Numbered from the stretch's first letter, positions 54,963 through 62,409 are shown. The stretch is DNA of 64,000 bases from Woeseiaceae bacterium (GCA_030065985.1 JASJCM010000002.1:19125-83124), one strand, 5' to 3'. The notes: generated from the letters alone by a model not told the origin. Program-made: numbers and translations.

Positions 54963-55066
54963 GGAGAGGGATGACGTACGAGCGAAGCGAGTACGCCCCG
55001 TAGGGGCGAGAATCGCCCTTAGGCGATTCGAGTCTATCCATCGGCACGGAGCGCCTATCCCTCTCC
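54963..55066. other. Structured non-coding element of nested hairpins
   Basis: GGAGAGGGAT (54963-54972) pairs with ATCCCTCTCC (55057-55066) to close a domain holding three more hairpins: CGTAC/GTACG (54975-54995), CGCCCC/GGGGCG around GTA (54994-55008) and GAATCGCC/GGCGATTC around CTTA (55010-55029). This fills the stretch without genes between 54956 and 55178, together with repeat copy 1. It could be a small RNA, a repeat family member or a remnant of integration. Confidence 0.55.
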
Positions 55067-55078
55067 GAATGATCCTAA

Positions 55079-55163
55079 GTCCGCCTCAGGCTCAAAGCGG
55101 CCCCTCGAATGTCAGGTTTGCGGGAGCCGCCAACGGCGGCTTTCGGCCAGAAGCGGCCGCCAT
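55079..55163 (+). repeat. Array repeat copy 1
   Basis: First module TCCGCCTCAGGCTCAAAGCGG (degenerate), second module GGCGGCTTTCGGCCAGAAGC then GGCC. It follows the DUF3592 gene (minus strand) by about 16 bases and marks the array's left end. Confidence 0.75.
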
Positions 55164-55178
55164 GTGACCGACTGTGAT

Positions 55179-55619
55179 TCAGAGTTTTTCCAGCTTATGG
55201 CCAAACAGAGAGTACAGAATTGCGACCAATGCAAATGCCATTGCCACGGCACTCACGACTGTGAACCGAAACCAGTGGCCTGATGCGCCACCAAGCTTTA
55301 TCACGTCAGGCTGTCTCGGGTTCACGAGGACTTCCACCTGAGACCCGATCAACAACTTAGGGCGCCGAGCGACACTCGACTCGTTCCTTACACGCCGTCC
55401 ATCCGGCGCCACGTATTCAACGACAGGAACCCAACATGGTCTCGAGCGTCCGCCGATATTCTGGCATCGGGTCTCAATATTTTGCACGACAGTGCCCACG
55501 GCCGGCCGGAACCCTTCAACGTCGGCGCTCGACATTCGATAATCGACGTAGACCAAAGCCATGAGTGGCAAAGACAGCAGCAAAGGTGCAATTTTGATGC
55601 CGCGCTGTCCGTCATTCAT
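55179..55619 (-). CDS. DUF3592 membrane protein
   Basis: A 146-residue protein with two transmembrane helices (about residues 9-28 and 118-140) and a small extracytoplasmic beta domain between them (GTVVQNIETRC...YVAPDGRRVRNES...GSQVEVLVNPRQPD), the DUF3592 layout. I chose the ATG at 55619 over an upstream TTG at 55628. It is the first gene of the repeat-bounded array. Confidence 0.75.
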   Translation of the reverse strand: MNDGQRGIKIAPLLLSLPLMALVYVDYRMSSADVEGFRPAVGTVVQNIETRCQNIGGRSRPCWVPVVEYVAPDGRRVRNESSVARRPKLLIGSQVEVLVNPRQPDVIKLGGASGHWFRFTVVSAVAMAFALVAILYSLFGHKLEKL

Positions 55620-55633
55620 AGGGCGCAACCGAA

Positions 55634-55712
55634 GGTCCGCTTTGGGTCATTACCAGTCCTTGAGTCTATCAGAGGCCCCGGGGGCGGCTTTCGGCCAGAA
55701 GCGGTCGTTCAT
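55634..55712 (+). repeat. Array repeat copy 2
   Basis: Module 1 GGTCCGCTTTGGGTCATTACC (55634 on), module 2 GGCGGCTTTCGGCCAGAAGC then GGTCGTTCA, ending three bases before the TAG of the next minus-strand gene. Confidence 0.85.
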
Positions 55713-55715
55713 TTC

Positions 55716-56120
55716 CTACTCGGAAATCCATTCTGCCCCGCATGAGTCACAGTGGCGCCGTTTCGATTGCCATGGAAGAGGAATGCTGAATAGATGAACT
55801 GCGAGGAATGCGATCTTCCTGCTGTTATTCATTGGAGACGAGTCAGCGGAGCCGCATCGTGGACATATCTCGCGATCCTCATCGATGGCCACAATTTCTG
55901 CCAAAAGCTGCTTTGCGTCCTCGACGAAGTCTTCGGGTACCTGGAGACGAATGCCGCCAAGTGCATTGGATAGAAGCCAGTTAGCCGAGGCGTGGTTGAT
56001 ACCAAGAAGGAAGACCGGAATTCCCTCTGCCTCGAGTTTCCCTGCAGCAATATGCGCTTCGGTCGGATGAAAGTACCGATCTACTGTTGTCCAATTTGGA
56101 GATTGCTCCTCGATGTTCAT
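55716..56120 (-). CDS. DUF2007-type protein with C-terminal zinc ribbon
   Basis: A 134-residue protein. The N-terminal part (YFHPTEAHIAAGKLEAEGIPVFLLG...GGIRLQVPEDFVEDAKQLL) matches the DUF2007 putative signal-transducing domain. The C-terminal part carries CPRCGS and CDSCGAEW, a treble-clef-like zinc site with a hydrophobic stretch between. No partner is known. It is a single-gene unit between repeat copies 2 and 3. Confidence 0.75.
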   Translation of the reverse strand: MNIEEQSPNWTTVDRYFHPTEAHIAAGKLEAEGIPVFLLGINHASANWLLSNALGGIRLQVPEDFVEDAKQLLAEIVAIDEDREICPRCGSADSSPMNNSRKIAFLAVHLFSIPLPWQSKRRHCDSCGAEWISE

Positions 56121-56145
56121 CGGGTCAGTCCCAGTGATTTTTGAC

Positions 56146-56222
56146 CGGCGGCTATGGGGCAGTAGCCGTCATTCTACCTCAGACCAAGCAACTGGCTGCT
56201 TCCGGCCAGAAGCGGCCGATCA
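56146..56222 (+). repeat. Array repeat copy 3
   Basis: Module 1 GGCGGCTATGGGGCAGTAGC with GTAGCCGTCATTCTAC; module 2 GGCTGCTTCCGGCCAGAAGC, ending GGCCGATCA. The last TCA is the complement of the neighbouring gene's TGA stop. Confidence 0.9.
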
Positions 56223-56804
56223 CAAGTCAATTGATTCGATCATGAAGCGAGTCACCACATCATCAGCGCCGATGTCGATTCGCAGCTCCATTGCGGTTGT
56301 CAGATTGACCTTGCCTCTCGCTTCCCATATCTCTGCGCCGAATCGTATACCCCCGACATACTCGATGTACTGACTGTCCTGAAACGCCTTTTCGACGTCG
56401 GATCGCGACGATCCAACTCGCAGCCCAAAGGCCATTATGTGTTCGTTGCCTCGAACATCGATTGACTCCAGCCAAGTCTTAGTTCGATCCTCACTTTCGC
56501 CAATCACGAAAGTGATTCCTCTGTATTCGAGTGTTGTGCTCCACAATTGCTCGTCACTGGTCCTCGCAGAATACTGGGATGACGATTCGGACATTGGATC
56601 GCCGAATCGTTCGAGGATACGTTCTTTCGCATTCCACAGGAAAAATTCGTATCCCAGGGGCTGTTGGAACGGCTCATGGAAGAACGCACTCAATGTCGAC
56701 GATTGGGCCGACGAACTTGTACTGTGCTCAAGTTCTGACTGGGCCAGGGCTATCGCTGGCGATGCCAGGAAAAACGAGAGCAATAGCGACAAAATCTTGC
56801 TCAT
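56220..56804 (-). CDS. Unknown secreted protein
   Basis: A 194-residue protein from the ATG at 56804, chosen because GGAGGG precedes it. A signal peptide is clear (ILSLLLSFFLASPAIALAQ). A Ser-rich segment follows, and then a domain with two similar halves beginning KERILERFGDP and RSDVEKAFQDS, reminiscent of SmpA/OmlA-like repeats but too weak to assign. The TGA stop lies within repeat copy 3. Confidence 0.65.
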   Translation of the reverse strand: MSKILSLLLSFFLASPAIALAQSELEHSTSSSAQSSTLSAFFHEPFQQPLGYEFFLWNAKERILERFGDPMSESSSQYSARTSDEQLWSTTLEYRGITFVIGESEDRTKTWLESIDVRGNEHIMAFGLRVGSSRSDVEKAFQDSQYIEYVGGIRFGAEIWEARGKVNLTTAMELRIDIGADDVVTRFMIESIDL

Positions 56805-56851
56805 GACCCCTCCGACGTCCCCCCATTCACGCATTGAATCAACCCAACTCC

Positions 56852-56931
56852 GATTCGCTTTCTTGGGTCAGTAGGAATCATCCTACCTCAATACTCCCAA
56901 ATCGCTGGATTCGGCCAGAAGCAGACGCTCA
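56852..56931 (+). repeat. Array repeat copy 4
   Basis: Module 1 has GGGTCAGTAGGAATCATCC with a GTAGGA/TCCTAC hairpin; module 2 is CGCTGGATTCGGCCAGAAGC then AGACGCTCA. The next gene's stop is about 30 bases further on. Confidence 0.85.
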
Positions 56932-56960
56932 AAGTAGCGTAGCTCAGCGCGTCTATTCGG

Positions 56961-57758
56961 TCATTTCAAGGTATGCGTTTTCAGCGCAACCTCTTTGAGG
57001 TAGCAAATACTCGCCGTTTCCGCCTGTTCATTGACAATCACGCCGCCCGGTACTTTCGCCCGAAGCTCCCGATAAATATCAATAGAGGCGAGGATTGCGA
57101 TGTAACAACGATTTGCATCATATTCAGGAACTGTCTTCTGCAAACGGTGCGAAAAGTCAGGCAGGTATTTTTCTATTTTGCGAACACCAAACGGCGGAAA
57201 CCCCCCGGCATGAAGAGCCAGCGGCCCAAGCACTTGCTCTCGAATGAAGCCAAGGAAGCCCACCAACTCAAACAGCTCCGCTCGCCCGAGCCGAAGTGCC
57301 GCATAATGCACCCACGTCCAGAAACGATCCTCAATCCATTGGGGGTCTGGCGCGATCGGATTCGCATCAAAACTTGCCAGATGATCTGATACTACTGAGT
57401 CTCTTTCCCAAACGACTACTGGATCGTACGGGCGATTGCATAATCCTTCCAGCGACTCAAATTTAAGGTCGACATGAATCATTCGACCTTCGTCGAAGAG
57501 ACAAATCAACAGCGTTGGTTCGCCAACATGCTCACCGCTGAATGAGGAAATTAGTGAGCCAAGAGACGCAGCAACATCGCGCATCCCCGCCAGGCCCGGA
57601 ATCTCACCATTTGCGCAGCAGAGGACAAGATCGAGGTCCGAGAACTCATCAATTTCGTTGCTGGCCCAAGAGCCGGCAATAGCCAGGCCAACAAACCTCG
57701 AATCCTTTTCGAGCACGCCGGTTGTTCGACCAACAAACCTCTCAAACTCGTGGTTCAT
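56961..57758 (-). CDS. Nucleotidyltransferase-fold protein
   Basis: A 265-residue protein with an N-terminal polymerase-beta-type nucleotidyltransferase motif: GSWASNEIDEFSDLDLVL (GS followed by DxD). A further Asp in MIHVDLKFE completes the metal site, and a helical C-terminal domain follows. The layout is like aminoglycoside adenylyltransferases, but the substrate is unknown. It follows the HIT gene by 38 bases with no repeat between, so the two share one unit of the array. Confidence 0.75.
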   Translation of the reverse strand: MNHEFERFVGRTTGVLEKDSRFVGLAIAGSWASNEIDEFSDLDLVLCCANGEIPGLAGMRDVAASLGSLISSFSGEHVGEPTLLICLFDEGRMIHVDLKFESLEGLCNRPYDPVVVWERDSVVSDHLASFDANPIAPDPQWIEDRFWTWVHYAALRLGRAELFELVGFLGFIREQVLGPLALHAGGFPPFGVRKIEKYLPDFSHRLQKTVPEYDANRCYIAILASIDIYRELRAKVPGGVIVNEQAETASICYLKEVALKTHTLK

Positions 57759-57796
57759 TGATGAGCATCTTTTCGGAAGAACGCTTCCGGGTGAGG

Positions 57797-58348
57797 TCAG
57801 TTCGAGGCATCGTGCATCTCCGAATGGATATGCGCGGCAGGCAAATTCGAGCGAATCAGATCTACCGTCCCCAAGAGTTGGCTAGCGGAAACCTGCACGC
57901 GCTCCTTGCGCTCAGCATCTCCAGTCGAATCGTGTGTCGTGCCCCTTGGCCGGCCAGCGGTTTCGAAGGTCGCTAGTTGAGGCGGACCGATCCCCCAGTC
58001 ACTACCCTCTTGTCTGGGAACAACGTGAAAATGAAAGTGTGGTGTTTCCTGTCCGCTATAAACGCCATTATTCTGGAATGTAAGAATACCTAACGGACTG
58101 AATGTATCTATGAGCGCGTGAGCAACCCTCTTCGCCGAAAGGATGATCGCCTTACACTCCTCGTCTGAAAGATCGAGCAAAGTCGCGACATGCCGTCGTG
58201 TAATAACACAACACTGGCCGATCTCAAACTGCCACGGATTGATTACAGTAAGAGTGTGATCGGTTTCTTCAATGACGCCCCATTTCTCTTCTCGACCGGC
58301 AATCCCTTCGCACAAATCACACAGGTCTCTGACTGGAAGTTCTAACAT
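57797..58348 (-). CDS. HIT family hydrolase
   Basis: A 183-residue histidine-triad protein. CDLC near the N-terminus can bind zinc, VINPWQFEIGQCCVITRRHV is the usual strand-helix region, and HFHFHVVP is the HxHxH active site, where the middle His attacks the phosphate. The C-terminal 60 residues are an unusual polar extension. It probably hydrolyses a nucleotide conjugate. It is transcribed with the nucleotidyltransferase gene. Confidence 0.85.
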   Translation of the reverse strand: MLELPVRDLCDLCEGIAGREEKWGVIEETDHTLTVINPWQFEIGQCCVITRRHVATLLDLSDEECKAIILSAKRVAHALIDTFSPLGILTFQNNGVYSGQETPHFHFHVVPRQEGSDWGIGPPQLATFETAGRPRGTTHDSTGDAERKERVQVSASQLLGTVDLIRSNLPAAHIHSEMHDASN

Positions 58349-58395
58349 GGGTCTTCTACAACCGATTCTAGGAAGAAATCACTGATTGTTCCGAC

Positions 58396-58472
58396 AGTCC
58401 GCAAAGGGCCAGAAGCCGTCATTCTACATCGAAATCCCGGACCGTCTGGTTCCGGCCAGAAGGAGACGTTCA
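58396..58472 (+). repeat. Array repeat copy 5
   Basis: Module 1 GTCCGCAAAGGGCCAGAAGC with GTCATTCTAC; module 2 GTCTGGTTCCGGCCAGAAGG, ending GACGTTCA, whose TCA is the complement of the TGA of the adjacent gene. Confidence 0.88.
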
Positions 58473-58823
58473 GTCCGGCCTGGAGACTTCGACTCTTTTG
58501 AAACCGTCGGGTCCTTCTACAACGCCGCCGCCGCATTTATCGGCCAGCTTCCGAACAGTAGTGTCCAAGAATTTGTATCCGTCTCTATCGGCACCAATGG
58601 GCTCTAATGTGACAGGAATGGAATACCGAAGGTCTGTGTTCAGATCCGTCGCGCCAGAAGGGATTTCGTACTCCGCGTCGATAGCGACAAGAACTTGCCA
58701 GCCTTCGGACTCGTATGCCCAATCTTCGTAACCATAGTTCTTCCATGACTCTGCTTGCGGAAGATCAGCTGGCAGGGCAATCGCACAAGCTGTGTATAAG
58801 ATAAGGTCCATACTCATGCGCAT
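58470..58823 (-). CDS. Unknown small protein, possibly secreted
   Basis: A 117-residue protein. The first 18 residues (MRMSMDLILYTACAIALPA) may be a short signal peptide. The rest is acidic with two aromatic clusters (NYGYEDWAYESEGW). An ATG at 58817 is equally well placed after AAGGGA. No family is recognised. The TGA lies in repeat copy 5. Confidence 0.55.
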   Translation of the reverse strand: MRMSMDLILYTACAIALPADLPQAESWKNYGYEDWAYESEGWQVLVAIDAEYEIPSGATDLNTDLRYSIPVTLEPIGADRDGYKFLDTTVRKLADKCGGGVVEGPDGFKRVEVSRPD

Positions 58824-58837
58824 CTTCCCTTGATAGC

Positions 58838-58920
58838 GACCGGCTGTAATGGGTCAGTGTCGGTCATTGTAGCCGAAACCAGGCCACTGGATGCTTGAGG
58901 CCAGAAGCGTACGGTCGGCA
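58838..58920 (+). repeat. Array repeat copy 6
   Basis: Module 1 CCGGCTGTAATGGGTCAGTG with CGGTCATTGTAG; module 2 GGATGCTTGAGGCCAGAAGC. It lies between two divergent genes, so it is upstream of both starts. Confidence 0.78.
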
Positions 58921-58938
58921 GACGGTATACTTCCTCCG

Positions 58939-59427
58939 ATGATCGAAGACATAGCTCGTTGGCCATCTGGCCCCGTGAGAATCGTGTGGCATGGCCCGGA
59001 AGAAAACGAACTACCCGTTACCGGTGCGCACGGCTTCTGCTTCCATGAGGGCCGGGTGGTTGTCTGTGATATATCCGGTCGTGGTCCGACTATCCCGGGC
59101 GGACATCTGGACGGAAATGAGTCGGCCAGCGCATGCCTCGCCAGAGAGGCAGTCGAAGAGGCTTGCGTGGAGCTTGAGAATCTAAGGCTCATCGGTTTCA
59201 TCGAGGCAGATCATCGAGCAAACATCGAGTTCGACGGCGAGTATCCCATTCGATCGGTACAGGCGATCTTCCGCGCTGATGTGCGCGCTGTCTTCGAGTT
59301 TGAGCCCCAACACGAATCGATAGAGAGGCAATTTTTGCCCACAGATCGACTGCCTGTTGTGCACCATGAGTGGAACGCCGTGCTCCAGGCAGCACTCAAA
59401 TCGGCGATAGAAATCGACGGCCGGTAA
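58939..59427 (+). CDS. NUDIX hydrolase, inverted within the array
   Basis: A 162-residue NUDIX protein from the ATG at 58939. The Nudix box is GHLDGNESASACLAREAVEE: G, E, R and EE of GX5EX7REUXEEXGU are kept, but the final Gly is replaced by Cys. The metal-binding glutamates are intact, so hydrolysis of a nucleoside diphosphate derivative is plausible. It is the only plus-strand gene in the array and converges on the gene ending at 59497. Confidence 0.82.
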   Translation: MIEDIARWPSGPVRIVWHGPEENELPVTGAHGFCFHEGRVVVCDISGRGPTIPGGHLDGNESASACLAREAVEEACVELENLRLIGFIEADHRANIEFDGEYPIRSVQAIFRADVRAVFEFEPQHESIERQFLPTDRLPVVHHEWNAVLQAALKSAIEIDGR

Positions 59428-59459
59428 GGTTCAAGAGCTGCGGTAACAGCCCCGGTTAG

Positions 59460-59476
59460 GCCAGGCGCTGCCTGGC
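59460..59476. terminator. GC hairpin between convergent genes
   Basis: GCCAGGC and GCCTGGC form a perfect seven-base stem around GCT, followed by GAAAAAC. It lies between the NUDIX stop and the convergent gene's stop, in place of the usual array repeat. A T-run is missing on the plus strand. Confidence 0.4.
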
Positions 59477-59496
59477 GAAAAACTGTTTGTCGCCTG

Positions 59497-60021
59497 TTAG
59501 CTTCGGAAGGCTTTTCGGACGAAACGCCAGACCTTTATCCAAGCCGCGGCCTCCCAGGCCAGCAGCTTTCTAACCCATGGCGGCGTCCCGGTCTCATCTG
59601 CCAACCTGGATGCTTCGTGTTCCGCACTGGCGGACGCCCCTGACATGGCGCGGAAGATGGCAACAATCAGTTTGACTTGCAAGAGAACGAGCACGCCAAG
59701 GCCAATGTACCGAACGAACTGGAGATTGTTGAGAAGAGACTGATTTTGGTCGGGTACCACATGGCCTACAGCCCAGATTCCGAGGCACGCGAGTGCAATA
59801 GCACGAACCACTGACCGCTTCCCCTTGGACCAGTAGCAAATCAGATAGAGCACTGGGAGAAGAATCGCGAAATCGAAAAGCAGTCCAGCTTCGAGAAGCT
59901 CTGGCGACGACCACTGATCGAGATAAACGGTAGTTGAGTTCATCAGCAGCGCAATTGCCGCTGCGGGAAAAAACCAATTTGCGCGAAGGAATCTCAGGGT
60001 ATCGTTTGTCTTTGTGCTCAC
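59497..60021 (-). CDS. Four-helix membrane protein, unknown
   Basis: A 174-residue protein with about four transmembrane helices (residues about 14-32, 44-62, 72-88, 104-124) and a long cytosolic tail rich in Ala, Trp and basic residues. The start is GTG at 60021. No family is recognised. No array repeat lies between it and the inverted NUDIX gene, so these two form one unit between copies 6 and 7. Confidence 0.65.
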   Translation of the reverse strand: MSTKTNDTLRFLRANWFFPAAAIALLMNSTTVYLDQWSSPELLEAGLLFDFAILLPVLYLICYWSKGKRSVVRAIALACLGIWAVGHVVPDQNQSLLNNLQFVRYIGLGVLVLLQVKLIVAIFRAMSGASASAEHEASRLADETGTPPWVRKLLAWEAAAWIKVWRFVRKAFRS

Positions 60022-60048
60022 ATGTTACCTCTTGACCAAAAGATCGTA

Positions 60049-60125
60049 CGGCCGCTATGGGTCAGAAGCTGCCATTCTACCGCGAAAACCCCGGTCGGCT
60101 GGTTTCGGCCAAAAGCGGTCCCCTG
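60049..60125 (+). repeat. Array repeat copy 7
   Basis: Module 1 CGGCCGCTATGGGTCAGAAG with GCCATTCTAC; module 2 GGCTGGTTTCGGCCAAAAGC then GGTCC. The next stop codon is three bases further on. Confidence 0.88.
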
Positions 60126-60127
60126 AA

Positions 60128-60949
60128 TCAGTTGAAAATTGAAACTTTTCGACCTTGATAATCAAAACACACTGCGTGCCTCGAAAAGAAGTTCGCGCCA
60201 ACCAACGCATCAATCTGGGGTGCCCCATCAATCGGAAGCACAACCATTTCCAACGGTCCAAAGTCCCGACCTCCTATGCGAAAAGCACTGGTTCTATAGA
60301 GGTCATCAACAGTTTTCAGATTTCGCGAGGTAACCACTTTCTTCTGAATAAAGGAGTACGTCGCGCCCGTGTCCATTAATGTGAGCATTTGTCCACCATC
60401 AGTTTCAATTGGCAGCGCGAGTATGTTGTCGTCTTTCTCTAGCAACTTACTTGTTGAAAGGCCGCAGACACTTCTGGATTGATCGGGGGAGTACAGTCGA
60501 ATCTCACCATTCGGGTAATCAACAACGACCGTAAAGTCGTGCAATAGTGCCCTTCCAAGCACGTTCATGGGAGGCCCGCCTGCAAATCCGGCAGATGATC
60601 CGATACGTTCAAATCCTTCTACTTCTTCAAATCTGTGACCTCCGAGGAACAGTTCCGGCACTATGAATACGCGAGATTCGAAGGTGTCCCCCGCCGCATC
60701 AGTTCGTTCGATAGTTTTGCCTGTGAATTTGACGGTTAGGCGTCCCAAGTCCTCGGGAGAAATTGCTATCCCACCGAGGCCACCAGTATCGACGACTACA
60801 TCAATACGTTCGTCCCCGATCCTCGCAGAGGTGGTTGCATTGCCATTCACAATTTCTACGCGGATGACTGCGACAGGGGTTTGCGATGCGCAGCCCAGAA
60901 GGACAAGTAGCGTCCCAAGTAGTGAGTTTCTGACTATTTGTGCCGGCAT
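60128..60949 (-). CDS. Lipoprotein with two retropepsin-like aspartic protease lobes
   Basis: A 273-residue protein. A lipoprotein signal (LLGTLLVLLGC) puts the lipidated Cys at about residue 20. Two aspartic-protease motifs are visible: VVVDTGGLGG in the first half and TLMDTGATYS in the second, each followed by a hydrophobic-Gly motif (MNVLGRALLHDF, IDALVGANFF). This is the bilobal gene plan of pepsins built from retropepsin-like halves, seen in some bacterial putative proteases. Active-site Asp residues are in place; peptide cleavage in the periplasm is inferred. Confidence 0.78.
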   Translation of the reverse strand: MPAQIVRNSLLGTLLVLLGCASQTPVAVIRVEIVNGNATTSARIGDERIDVVVDTGGLGGIAISPEDLGRLTVKFTGKTIERTDAAGDTFESRVFIVPELFLGGHRFEEVEGFERIGSSAGFAGGPPMNVLGRALLHDFTVVVDYPNGEIRLYSPDQSRSVCGLSTSKLLEKDDNILALPIETDGGQMLTLMDTGATYSFIQKKVVTSRNLKTVDDLYRTSAFRIGGRDFGPLEMVVLPIDGAPQIDALVGANFFSRHAVCFDYQGRKVSIFN

Positions 60950-60979
60950 CTTGCAACAAATCTGAAGAATGATGTGAAC

Positions 60980-61053
60980 GACCGGAACGGGTCAGCAGGA
61001 GTCATCCTGCCCCAAAATGCGCGCACGGCGGCTTTCGGCCAAGAGCCGTAATT
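60980..61053 (+). repeat. Array repeat copy 8
   Basis: Module 1 CCGGAACGGGTCAGCAGGAG with GCAGGA/TCCTGC; module 2 GGCGGCTTTCGGCCAAGAGC. The next stop codon is about 40 bases beyond. Confidence 0.85.
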
Positions 61054-61092
61054 GGTGACTATCGATGAATCGGTCGGGCCCACTAGCGACAC

Positions 61093-61989
61093 TTATTCGT
61101 CATTGAAAAGCCAGACCATACCGAGCCGGTAACTGTCCGAGCTGTTCGCGGCATGGGTTCCACCGTCGATCGTAGCCGTCTTGATTTCCCACGGAGCGTC
61201 GTCACGATCTTTCCAAACCTCAAACCAGTCGAGAGCGGCCTCTCGCAGAGCCGGAATATCGCGCGAGCCGCTTGTTACCACCAGTCCCAAGTCCGTTCGC
61301 GAAGATTGCGCAGGCGCGGAGAAGAACAATTCGCGACCAGGATCAAACGCGGGGTTGCTCGCAATGCGGCCCCAGAACAGGTCTGGCGCAACAAACGCTG
61401 AGTAGAGAACCATGTATCCGCTCCTGCTCTGGCCGAAGAGAACACGGCGTGACGGGTCGGCCCTATACCGACGCTCCACCTCTGGGAGGAGTTCCGATTC
61501 GAGAAAGGAGAGAAACTCTCGCGCGCCGCCTTGTTCGATCGTTGCGTCGGCGGCCGGTGCTGAGAAATCGAATCCACGCTTGTTCGTCACCGGATCAAAT
61601 GAACCGTAGGCGACCCCGACTATGATGGCCTTAGGTAAGTCCACGTCGTAGTTCAGGAAAAGATGATTCGCTGCCAGTATCGGAAAAAGCGAATCTCCGT
61701 CAAGCACGTATATCACCGGATACTCGGAACTCGCTCTCCCGTCGTATCCGTCCGGCAATCTCACATAGATATGAAACGACCGACCAACAGCACGAGATTC
61801 GAACTTGAAATAGTCGCCATCAAGTGCAGGCAGATGATCAAGGGGAATTGTCGATCTCGGATCGGCATCTTGGGGCTTAGCTGTCGATTGACAGCCGCAT
61901 AGAATCATTACTGCAAGCAGCAAGACTGGACGGTGAATTATTGACCAGAGCAATCTGGTTATCTTCCGAGAATTTCGGAAACGACACAT
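61093..61989 (-). CDS. Esterase-like alpha/beta hydrolase lipoprotein
   Basis: A 298-residue protein. A lipoprotein signal (VLLLAVMILCGC) follows a basic N-terminus. The fold is that of the esterase D/Fes family: YPVIYVLDGDSLFP, the nucleophile GQSRSG, and a late GGTHAAN His. Its substrate is unknown; siderophore, peptidyl and acyl esters are all possible. The ATG at 61989 lies inside the 3' end of the fosA-like gene (31-base overlap), and GAAGGG precedes it, so the two are translationally coupled. Confidence 0.78.
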   Translation of the reverse strand: MCRFRNSRKITRLLWSIIHRPVLLLAVMILCGCQSTAKPQDADPRSTIPLDHLPALDGDYFKFESRAVGRSFHIYVRLPDGYDGRASSEYPVIYVLDGDSLFPILAANHLFLNYDVDLPKAIIVGVAYGSFDPVTNKRGFDFSAPAADATIEQGGAREFLSFLESELLPEVERRYRADPSRRVLFGQSRSGYMVLYSAFVAPDLFWGRIASNPAFDPGRELFFSAPAQSSRTDLGLVVTSGSRDIPALREAALDWFEVWKDRDDAPWEIKTATIDGGTHAANSSDSYRLGMVWLFNDE

Positions 61990-62378
61990 TGCCCTTCGAA
62001 AGGTTCGGCGCGCATCGCATTCAAGCGCGACTTCAAGTCGCCGACGTGGGCCTCCAGCCGATTTCCGTCCGGGTCAACAAAGTACACAGAATCACCCTCG
62101 CTGACGTTTTCCTTCCACATCTCGACACCCTGCTCGGCTAGAGTCCGCTGAAACGAGGAGAATGATTGTGCATCAATACTAAAGGCAATGTGGCTATAGC
62201 CTTTAGACGGGGACGAAGACGGGTCGAGAGACAAGCATAGCCAACAGTCGCCAATAGTTAGGTACGCGCCACGTTTCCATCTGGCGTGGAGCTCAAAGCC
62301 AAGGACGTCGCGATAGAACGCCAGCGAGCGCTCAATGTTCTGCACGGCGAAAGTGATGTGGTTAAGTCCTAGGAGCAC
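61959..62378 (-). CDS. fosA: FosA-type fosfomycin-modifying glutathione transferase
   Basis: A 139-residue VOC-fold protein. Metal ligands His7, His63 and Glu109 match those of FosA (7, 64, 110), and Thr9, Trp46, Lys89, Ser93, Ser97, Tyr99 and Arg118, which bind fosfomycin and potassium, are all in place. The N-terminal NHITFAV and SEGDSVYFVDPDGNRLEAHVG blocks read like FosA. It should add glutathione to fosfomycin. The start is GTG at 62378. It overlaps the esterase gene. Confidence 0.85.
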   Translation of the reverse strand: MLLGLNHITFAVQNIERSLAFYRDVLGFELHARWKRGAYLTIGDCWLCLSLDPSSSPSKGYSHIAFSIDAQSFSSFQRTLAEQGVEMWKENVSEGDSVYFVDPDGNRLEAHVGDLKSRLNAMRAEPFEGQCVVSEILGR

Positions 62379-62409
62379 AGAAAGCGCCTTTCATCTCGGA
62401 GTTTGTCAA

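Noticed and set aside
54628..55047. Open frame on the minus strand reading GGEGFEPPLTESESVVLP
   Set aside because: It is the antisense translation of rpsI and tRNA-Gln, a familiar annotation artefact.
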